From IMG/VR virus record IMGVR_UViG_3300021963_000352, positions 1-36,281 of that record: a DNA stretch of 36,281 nt, one strand, 5' to 3'. Origin of the DNA: a virus. The stretch's first letter is position 1, and every line of letters begins with the position of its first letter. The position numbers and the translations under genes are program-made. Below, piece after piece: positions 16,434-27,000 of the stretch. The notes under the pieces were generated by a model. That model was not told the DNA's origin and made no database searches. It saw nothing but the letters and a program-made list of their open reading frames with translations.

Positions 16434-17993
16434 TTAGAATTCCAGGATAATTTTAATGTCTTCTTTTTGCCTAATGTCTCTTGTTACCAGGGGTCTATTA
16501 TCAATATAAATTATATCTCCTGTCTTTTTATTTATCTCTGGATTTGCAAGACCTGCAGTGAAAGTTACTCCTAAGTCTACAACTTTACCTCCAACTGTAA
16601 CTTTATTTGTTGGGGTGGGAGTCCCGAAAGTACTAGCAATAGATACTGTAAATGGAAATGCTCCAGTTGAAATAATTGATCCTCCAGTAGATTCGAAATT
16701 ATAAACTCTAGAGTGATCTGTACGATCAGTTTGATCTAAACTATTTCCAAAATATAAAGATCTATCTTGAAAATATTTTAAGACTTTAGTTTCACTATCA
16801 TATGATGCAATATAACCTCTTGCAGTTCCATTAGTCACAGTTTGGGTAATTTCTTCTCCGATACCTGGAGTTGCAGTAAAGTTTTGATCTAATTTAATTG
16901 CTCCTAAAGATGAATATTGATTTTCTGTAAAAATAGCAGTATTTGAAGAAAAAGTAGTTGGATTTTTTATAATTCCAACTTGAGCAAATTTAGTGTCCGT
17001 TGGAAAATCTTTTGTTGAGTCATCAAATCTGGCATATACCAATACCTTATCTGTTCCCAATTCGGTATAAATGTCGTAACCATGTCCTTTTGATGGTGGA
17101 ATGATTGGTATTAATTTTGCTGGATTTGGAAGACTTCCCACAGGTTGAAGACTACCTAAATCAACAATTCCCCAAGTATACCCAAATCCACCTGCAACAA
17201 TTTGAGTAGATGTAATAGATCCACTGCTATCTACTGTTATAGAAACTCTACCTCCAGATCCATCGCCAAGAATATCAACAACACCAGAACTATATCCGAG
17301 ACCACCAGATGCAATATATACTTTTTTAATTTGATTTGGATTTGTAGATCCGGAATCTCCATTTTCTCTTACACTTATAATTTGAGAATCTGTTGAAGTT
17401 GCCCAATCATTAGGGACGACAACATATTCTGTAGAATCAAACTTTATAATATCACTGGGGGAAACTGAAAATAGGTATTTCCAAATATATCCATCCCCAC
17501 TTGTTCCTGCCGCCGAAGGTTCCAAATCTGTAAAAGTGGGTTCATCTTGAGATTTTCCACCTTTCAAACTAGTACCAGAAGAACCATTATCTATACAAAT
17601 ATAAACTCTAAAATCACTATTAATTACATAATAATTGGAATCATATAATCTACTTGAGTTTGAATTTGGTGTTGGATTCTGAATACTATAATCGTGCCTA
17701 TACATCTCATAGGATGTATTAGAAGTCCAAGTAACTTTTCTTATAAGTCTCCTAATATTACTAGATGTAATTTTTTTAGCAAATAAAGATGTGTCTCTGT
17801 AATGACTTAAATATTCCAAATTATCTGTTGGATTTGGAATATTGCTATCCCAATTAGTAGTTCTTCCGAATCCAATTTGTGCCGGATTATCTAATCCCAA
17901 AAAAACATAGTAAGAATCGTTACCACCAGTTACGGAATTTATAAAATTACTCGCATTTATTATTCTAAATTGATCTGTTACTATTGCCGCCAT
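16434..17993 (-). CDS. gp8: Baseplate wedge protein gp8-like
   Basis: This 519-aa protein is read from MAAIVTDQFRIINASNFI, with the ATG at 17993. An upstream in-frame ATG at 18077 would add 28 residues that overlap gp7 and do not look like the family. The late promoter at 18010-18017 lies between the two and supports the shorter form. T4 gp8 is 334 aa. The N-terminal half (NSYYVFLGL-type segment, then SLFAKKITSSNIRRLIRKVTWTSNTSYEMYRHDYS..., DGYIWKYLFSVSPSDIIKF) is the conserved gp8 core. The extra length lies mainly after residue 220 and includes two GxGY beta units (IASGGLGYSSG and IVAGGFGYTWG). It forms the outer baseplate wedge with gp7, gp10 and gp53 equivalents. Confidence 0.87.
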   Translation of the reverse strand: MAAIVTDQFRIINASNFINSVTGGNDSYYVFLGLDNPAQIGFGRTTNWDSNIPNPTDNLEYLSHYRDTSLFAKKITSSNIRRLIRKVTWTSNTSYEMYRHDYSIQNPTPNSNSSRLYDSNYYVINSDFRVYICIDNGSSGTSLKGGKSQDEPTFTDLEPSAAGTSGDGYIWKYLFSVSPSDIIKFDSTEYVVVPNDWATSTDSQIISVRENGDSGSTNPNQIKKVYIASGGLGYSSGVVDILGDGSGGRVSITVDSSGSITSTQIVAGGFGYTWGIVDLGSLQPVGSLPNPAKLIPIIPPSKGHGYDIYTELGTDKVLVYARFDDSTKDFPTDTKFAQVGIIKNPTTFSSNTAIFTENQYSSLGAIKLDQNFTATPGIGEEITQTVTNGTARGYIASYDSETKVLKYFQDRSLYFGNSLDQTDRTDHSRVYNFESTGGSIISTGAFPFTVSIASTFGTPTPTNKVTVGGKVVDLGVTFTAGLANPEINKKTGDIIYIDNRPLVTRDIRQKEDIKIILEF

Positions 17994-18009
17994 ATTAATA
18001 TTTTTTAAG

Positions 18010-18017
18010 TATTTATA
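18010..18017 (-). promoter_or_regulatory. T4-type late promoter for gp8
   Basis: TATAAATA on the minus strand overlaps the gp7 stop codon (TAA at 18013-18015) and is followed after 16 bases by the gp8 ATG at 17993. The spacing is short but fits a separate late transcript for gp8 and the DUF4815 gene. Confidence 0.5.
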
Positions 18018-21000
18018 AAAGTTTTGGAAGTGCTCCAGTTTGTCTAATCCCAATTCCTCTTCGTTGAATAGTTGCAAAGGTTGTTAATCCAACATCCACA
18101 GTATTTCCGGTTACTCCTATTGAAATTGGAGAACTTGATCTACTAAATCCAGACATTCTACCCCAAGAGAATTTGCCTATTGGGTTCGATACATTTCCAG
18201 AAGAAGAGAGTCCAATCGTGGATGTAGTTGATAATATGTTACAAGTAATAATTCCAACAGCACCACTAGAGGAGAACTGATGAATGTAGTAAATATTATC
18301 TATAAAAGTTGTTCCAATTCCAACCACTGCAGAATTTGATGTATCAATAGAAGTCACTCCCTTTCCAACTCTTGTATCAAAGATGTAAATTGGATATCCA
18401 GTTGATAAACCTGCAAATGATGGAGAATTTAAATGGAATCTAAGTGCCAGTGGATTTCCACCACTACCTGTTGTGGTTGTAATTCCTGTAATAATTCCAG
18501 AGAATCCGTTAACTAAAGTAATATTTGAAATTAATTCAACTGCTCCACTTGCATTAGTGGAAATTCCATTGACAATTAAAGAACTAAAAGATTCTGGACT
18601 GATAGTATTATCATACTCAAAGAATTCTGCATTATCTACAAATATTTGAGTATCTGTCGTTGAAAAATCTTTGATAATTTTAGCAGTTGGATAAATCAAA
18701 GATTCAATAGAATCTCTAGTTTTATAAACATCTTCTCCGTTAATTTTCCTATCAACTTTTTGTTTAATCCAACTTAATGGTTTATTATTTTCTGAATCAA
18801 CTCCTTGATTTGAATATAAATTAGTCTCAAACTTATCAGAGAATGATAAATCAAATATTGTCCTCTTATCTTGTGTTATTGTTCCTGAAATTGAATTATT
18901 CTTAAGAACCTGTACGGTGTCACCTCTTTTTAGAGTTTCATTAATCGTATCATTTACAACAACATCATCACCATCAGTACCCTTATAGAAGAAAATGGCA
19001 ACATTATCTTCTGGTCTTGGGGCAGTTGTAAATACGAAACTAGTTCCACCATCGAATTCATATGCAACTCCAGGATCTTGAATTACTCCATTTATAACAA
19101 TTAATAGTGCATTTGAAAGATTTACCTGAGAATCTTCTAGAGATTCAAAACTTAATAATTCATTATTATAGAATAATGGGAATCTTGTTCTTACTCCATC
19201 TTGATAATTTTTTATAGAATCTATATAATCAAACTCCCCAAACTGCCAAGCGGCAAAAGAATCTGAAAATGTATCAACTACTGTTAATTTGAACTCTGAT
19301 AGTGGAGATGCTAATCCCTTAGCAGTCACTAATCCAACTGGTTTAAATACATCTCCTCTTCGGAATGAGTAACCCTGTCTAGAAATACTAAATCTAGAAA
19401 CTTCAAAATATGTTGATCCTATTCCAGTTGTAGAACTTGCACCAACTTCAACGTTGAGTAAAAGACCTATTCCAGTTCTTGTTGTTACTCCAAGTCCTAA
19501 TCTAGATACGCCGATTACACTTAAATTTTCATATGATGGTTCAGATACAAATACTTTAGGAGTTGTGTATCCAGTTCCACCACCAACAACAGTAAATGAT
19601 AGAGTTCCACCCGCTCCAACTGTTGCTGATATCGTTGCTGCAGCACCTGTGTGTCCATTTTGATATACTGAAACTCCTATCGAAACAATACCATTATATC
19701 CAGAACCAAGATTATCAGTAGTTCCTAGTCCAACAGATACTATACTGCCTCCAGCACCAACTACGGCAGTTACTGCTGCTCCCACAAGAGGTGCATATCC
19801 AAGACCAGTAGAAGAACCCAACGAGATAATTATACCTCCTCTGGGGATTTGATTTTGATTTACATCAAACTCTGACGTAATAATTGTGCCAGTACCAGAA
19901 GATGTAATACCAGAGAATACTACACTAGATATTCCAGAAACAGTATTTTCAATAATACTAAAATTATTTTGTGGATTATTAATAGTTGTTGGAGTTTGGA
20001 AAACGCCATTTATAAACAAAATTCCATTTCCTCCAGTGCTTCCTAGTCCTACAGTGTTTGCTCCACCAACAGTTAATGTGAAAGTTCTACCAATACCCGT
20101 AAATTGACTTGAAATATCATCATATAGTTGATTTGATGTGTAATCATTTCTTAAGAAAACTCTTCCCGTAAAATCGGAAGTTTCAAAAATCAAATTACTA
20201 GAGTCTCTAATTATTTGTGGATTTCCTCTTGGAGATTCAGCAAAGAAAATATTACTATCAACAATATTATAAGATCCTTTATAAATTCTTACTGAAGTAG
20301 TGTCTGTATGAGTTGTTGCTGATGATCCGACAAATGCTCTGCTTACTTCAACTAAATTAATATTTCCACTATTTGTAATGGGTCCAACATTGGTCGTTCC
20401 CAATCCAACATTGACTACTCCCATATATTCATTATCAATTTTTAGAATATCTTTTGGTATAATTGTAGATATTCCACTCAAAGCAAATACTGAAGATCCT
20501 GCACTTATTTGCCCCCCATTTCCAAGCAAATTATACGATATTGGAGTAAATTGTAATGGATATTGGACAATATTATCGATAGTAATCAGTGATTTTTCAA
20601 GTTTTTTATCCATTTCAAGTTGGTGTGCATTACCACTACCGTATGAAGTAAATGTAACTCCAATTCCTAGTGTAGCATAATCCTTTCTTGTGGATAATTT
20701 AAATGTATTATCTGATAATTTTATAACATAAACATCAGATGGGAGTATTGTAGTTACAACACCTACAGAATTTAGAGTTGAACCAATTCCAACGGCACTG
20801 GCACCAACTCCAATAAATGTTGATTTTGGCGTATAGATAAGTTTTTCTAGATTACTAAAGAAATGATTTTGTATAGTGAATATTCCCGTTGATGGGTCTG
20901 GAGTTAATGGATTTATTGGATTAAATCTTTTTCTAAAAATTTCAATTCCATTGGAGTTTAGATTGAAATTAGTTTTATTTATTCTACTCCCATTAATTGC

Positions 21001-24000
21001 ATTGTATAATTTGATATCAATCGATTCTTCTACTGTTCCATAACTTAAATTTGGAGCAGTATTTTGAGTATCTAAAGTTGTATATAAACATTGATTAAAT
21101 GCTAAAATATTAATATTTGAAGTTACTGTTGGTTCTGGATAAAATTTTAGTGTAAAATTACTGCCAGAATATTCTCCACCAAAAGTTCCAATTCCGTTGC
21201 TATCAAAAGTACTAGTTCCGGTAGTACTTCCAACAGAAAGAAATGGTGACTGTTGAACATAAATGTTAGTTTCGTCTTGTAGTAACATAATTTGATGAAG
21301 AGCACTTGTCGATCCGAAACTGACTTTTACTAAAGATTTAACCGCATTAAAATTAGATTTATCTAATGATATGACAGTTGATGCGGAAGAAACTGTGGAC
21401 GAATAAGTTGATTGATATACCACACTTCTCTCATTTCCTGGTATTTGACCTGGAGATATAAATCTATATGCACCAGTTCCTACAGATGTTGTTCCAAACC
21501 CAACAATCTTTGATCTAATATCTACCGAATTTGATGAATTATTAATATAGTTTAATGATAAAATTCCGGAAGGAGAAATACTTGCCGTGAATATTCCTAT
21601 ATTATTTCCGGAATAATAATTACTTGAAAATTCCGAATCAAAATAATATTCTGAAATATAAGTATCTGCTCCATCATGATTCAAATAAACTTCGGCAAAG
21701 TTCATTTGAGTTGTTGCTGAACCAACAATCTGGACATTTAAATACAATGAAGAAAACTTATTAGATTCTACGGATATAATTGAAGTTTGTATTCCAGATG
21801 CCGCAGTTTTATTAGAACCAGTTAGATTTATGAATCCAATAGAAGTTGTTCCAATTCCCGGTGAACTGGAATTAAAATTACTATTAATTAGTTTAACATC
21901 ATAATCAATATCGAATGGATTATTTGGAATAAATCTTAAGTAAGTATTATCATCCGCATCGTCTTCAATTAATATAAATTCTCCTATTGGTTCTCCGGAG
22001 ATATGTGCAAGTCCTACTCCAGTATTGACTAGAGTTGATTTTTCTGCCAAAAATGAATTACTTCCATCATTCAGTAAAACTAATTCTGTCAATTGAATTT
22101 CAGTATTATCCAGACTAGAAACTCTGACTAGTATATTGCCATAAGATACTCCAGAATTTAATTCCAGTAAATTGAGAAATTCACTTGGATTTCCATCAGC
22201 ATCTGAAAATTGACGATTTATGTCATCTATTTTTAAAACTACATTACTTCTACACTCAATGTAATCAGTTAATTTTTTATTTTTTAATTTTAAGAATTTT
22301 GAAGAAGTTCCAACTATATCAATATCCTTTACTAAATCAAAATCATAAATTGTATCTACTCGGTTTTCTTCTATTATGTCATAAATTATAGATGTAGCAT
22401 TCTCGGAATTTATAGCACCAAAGTTTGTAGTTGATGTAATTCCAGTGTCAGAAAAATTCTTCAATCCACTTGTATGAACTAAACTATTAACTGGTGTTCT
22501 TAATTCTTGATATGTAATTGGACTCTTTACAGTATATGAAAGATTTTGGTAATAATCATTATCAGGAATAACTTGATTATCTTGATCTAATTTACCAATA
22601 TCATTAGACCATCCAATGTTTTTTTCAACTGAATAGTCAATCTTAAATCTACCGATACCGGATTCAATTTTATCTATTGTTGCTATATTTCCAGATTCTT
22701 TTCCTATAATAATTTCTCCAACAGACAACTCATAGGTTCCGGATACTTTAATAAATGAATTTTCATATGAAGAAATTTCTAAGTTTCTCTCAGTATTATT
22801 TGAAATAAGTTTTTCTCCAACAATAAATTTAGATGGAATTTGAGTAACATTAAATGACGGATAATCAGTTCTTTTTATAATATTACCAACAGAATCCTGA
22901 ATTGTTTTTGCTATTCCAGTATTTGTAGTTAAACCGGAAATATTAATTGTTACTGAATCAAGAACTCCTGCGGTATCAATATTGCTAATTGTAAAAAATT
23001 CATATCCATAGTCTTCAGAATTAAACCCAGTCCCTTCGGTACTAAATTTTTGAATTCCTTCCACAAATACTTGATCATTAACACTAAAAGGATATGGTAC
23101 AAAAGTAGAAAATCCTAAAGTTGGTGTTGTTATGAAGCAAGTAAATATTCCACTTGAAGAAGATTGAACTTGTTGAATACTAATTCCATTAGTGTTATTG
23201 GTGGTGAATAATTGTACCGTTGTTTCTGGAAGACCATTTGGTTGCTGTATAATACTTACGGAATCAATAGAATTTCCTGATAGTTTTGCTTCCAATATTC
23301 CACTATCAATTTTTTCTCCAGTGCTAGAATTCACAATTATTACAGATGGTGCATCAGTATATCCATTTCCGCCATTATTAACTGTAACAATACCAATTGT
23401 ATTTGAGTCTTTAATTGTGATTAGGGGAGATATGAATGCAATTGGTTGTAAAGTTTTATCTGAAGAATATTGAAATCCTTCACTGACAATTCTTACTTCC
23501 TTTGCATTGCCTATAGATGTAGATTTTGCAGTAATGTAAGCATCCTTTCCGTTCACAGAATTAGATCCTACGAATGTTGGAAGTTTTTTATATCCAGACC
23601 CACCAGAAATAATATTAATTCTATCAATAGAACCTTTTGCTGATAGTGAAGTTGTAGTATATTTTAATTTATCACATTCATTTTGAGTATATGTTAATTT
23701 TTCTGGTTTTTTAGATAAAGAAACAATAAATGTTGTTGCTCCTACACCAGAAATTGTATAATTAGAATTATATACGCTATTTGCAAATAATATTTCGGAA
23801 TAGTTATTCACTTCTGTGTCTGAAGTACTAATATATCCAGATTTTTCTAAATTATAATATAACTTTGTTGGCAAACTTTCACTATAATTAATTGCCAGAG
23901 AGGCATTAGTGGAGACTCCGATAGTTCCAATGCCAGATAGTACAAACAAATTAGAAGATGGAGTTGAAATAAATTCATTATTATAATTTTGATCATAATA

Positions 24001-27000
24001 AAGTTTAAATTTATATCCCACTAAAGAACTATCTGATAAATTGAATACAAGGTTATTATTTTTAATCGATTCAATTTGGGGATTTATTAATGAAATACTT
24101 TGACTTGAACCACCAGTTCCGGCAATACTTACTGTTGTTGGGGGAATGGTTTTAGAGTCTAGATATGTTTCAGAAAGTTTTATTGTGCTATCATTAACTC
24201 GGTAAACATAATAAAGTCCAGTTGATAATCCAGATGCAACTACATTAGATGAATATAGAATTTTATCTCCGGTTTTTAAGTTATGTGAATTAATTGAAAT
24301 GGTATTCGTTGATGTGTTAATTCCGGTTGAACTAAATCCAATTGGATTGATTAAAATATTTCCAGTTATTAAATCTCTTTTTACTCTAATACCAGTAGAA
24401 GTTCCAATACCAACAGAAAGATTTGGTTCGATACTTAAACTAATAACGTCTGAACTAGAAAGTTCGTGAGAAGTCGATACTGAAACGGTAGACTTAACTC
24501 TTTCAACTCTTCCGATTATTTGTGGATATACACTTTCAAATGAATACTTATCATTATCAATACCATTGCCAGTAAAGAATACTTCGGAAGAATTAAGGGT
24601 GGTTTTTATTCCTATTGTATTTTTATTTTTATTGGTTACATATACATTTTGAGGTAAACCAAATGTAGTAGGTGCTGCTGATGAAGTTGAAATTTGTATA
24701 TTTGTTCCGTTATTTACGAATATTACTTGTTGATTATTTGTAAATGGATGATTCTCAATATAAATTCCCTGTGTTGGAATAGTTCTGGTAATATTAGAAT
24801 CTCCAAATTCAAATGTTATATTAGTTGTAATTCCTGGTGTAGTACCGACTCCTACTGATTGTTTTGGATTAAAATACACCTTATCATTAACTTTAGAATC
24901 AAAGTAATCTATTTTTTGTGAAATAGTAAATGAATCTGGAATAAAGTTTATTTGTGTAGTTGCAGTATGAGATACTCCAGTAGATCCTCTCTGAACTTTA
25001 AGTATATTGAGATTTTTATATACTTCTAGTACTGATAATGTTTCATTGCCTATTTTAATGCTACTTCCAATAGATACTATTGTTGGGAGTTGTGTAATAT
25101 AAATTTCAGTTGTTAATCCGGATGTTGATGTTGATGGAATGTCCTTAAGAACATTTGAATAATATGAAGATACTCCAATTTTGTATGAATTATTCAACTT
25201 AGATAAATTAGTTGAAAATCCGGAAACCACAACAAAATCATTATTAGACAAATTGTGATATGGTTTAATGGTAACTTTTACTTCTGCTCCATCATTATAT
25301 GTAAAAATAGAATTTTCATAAGTTTCTATAGAAGTATCTATTTTTGTAATATCTTTTCCTTCTATTGAAGATACTCTTGCTATTAATCCACCTCCTGAAG
25401 TATTAGTATCATCAAAATTTAAAACATCGTTAACTTTATAATCAGATCCAGAATTAATAATATCAAAAGAATTTACAAATCCTTCAGATACTGATTCTAC
25501 AATTGACTCTTGGTTAGTAATTTCATTAGTTTCTATTATAAAATCATTTTTTGCATAATTATCTGATACTTTATATGGTAAGGTATTTCTAAGTAAATTT
25601 GAGTTATTAAAATCAAATTTTTGGTTTAAAGTAGAGTTTTCATTTATAGTATTAGATCTGTACTTGTTTCCTATAAAATATGGGAACTGGGAAGTGAAGG
25701 AGGTTGGGTTAATAGTTGCAAAATATGCATAAACTCCATTTGGAAATTCTGGTGTTTTTCCAAATCTTCCATTATTTTCATCTAAATCTCCAGAATTTGT
25801 GTACTTGTAATCTTCAACAAAGAACCCTAACGGCAATTCTGGTCTATCAATAATGTTAGAAGAACTTAATGTATATCCAGAAGTTAAAATTTTTGGAGTA
25901 GAATTAGTATCCTCTGGATTAGAATATCCATATGATCCATATATTGGATTTCCATCATATGCCCATCCTATTATATTAGATATTTGAGACCCACTGTCAC
26001 CAAATGAACTTCTTAGGTTATCAAAATATCCACAAACAGAATATTGCAATTGATTTTGAGTTTCTATTAAAATCTCATCACCAAACTTTACATTATTATT
26101 TACAGTTAAAGACCTAATGTTAGCATTTAAAATTGCATTAGAACCTGAAGGATTTACTTTAATTATTGTTGAGGTGCTTGAATAACCAATTCCTGGATTT
26201 ACTATCTTAATGTCTGTTATTTTTTGGTTGGTAATAACTGGCCTTAAATCTGCTCCGGATCCAGCACCAGTTAAATCAGTTACAACTAAATCGGGAGTTG
26301 AATAATAATCAATTCCGCCATATTGAATATTTACAGAATTAATTTGACCATTCACAATAATTGGTTTTAATTTTGCCTCAGATCCAGTTTTTATTGATAT
26401 TAATGGTTTTTTCTCAAGATTTAAAATTGTAGATCCATATCCAGTTCCAGTTTCATATAGATAAGCATCTATAATATTACCTTTAATAATAGGAGTTGCC
26501 ACAAGAGATTGAATCTGTTGACTTGTAGTACCAAATCCAACGGGAGTATATTGTATAGAAACGGAAATATTAGGATAACTAAAATATTGATATCCCGATC
26601 CAGTAGAAGAAAATTTAATATAATTTTTTCTATTATAGTTTGATATATCAGTTCCACCAATTCCAGCATCACAAAGTCTAAAAGAATCATCATTATTTTT
26701 CAATACATAATATTGAAATAATGTCGAAATTCCAATTGTAGATGTCTCATACCGATAAGTTACAAGTTCTCCACTCTTAAATCCGTGATTTTCGAAACTA
26801 ATCGTATCGTTTATTGTAGATATTCCTGCCGAAGAAACAATTAACTCTCTATTTGTATATCCATTCCCACCATTTAATATTTTAATCTCTGATATGGTAT
26901 TTTTAAATGCTGCGGTAGAAAACTTATGGGTTCCTCCAGTATTAGTTCCATTAAAAGATACTGTATTAATTCCAGACAAATAATCAGAATTAGTCTGAAA

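Noticed and set aside
17994-18077. Upstream extension of gp8 by 28 residues
   Set aside because: It overlaps the end of gp7, does not resemble gp8 family starts, and lies upstream of the late-promoter octamer.
26469-26693. 74-codon minus-strand frame inside gp7
   Set aside because: Out-of-frame shadow with Ile/Leu runs produced by AT-rich codons.
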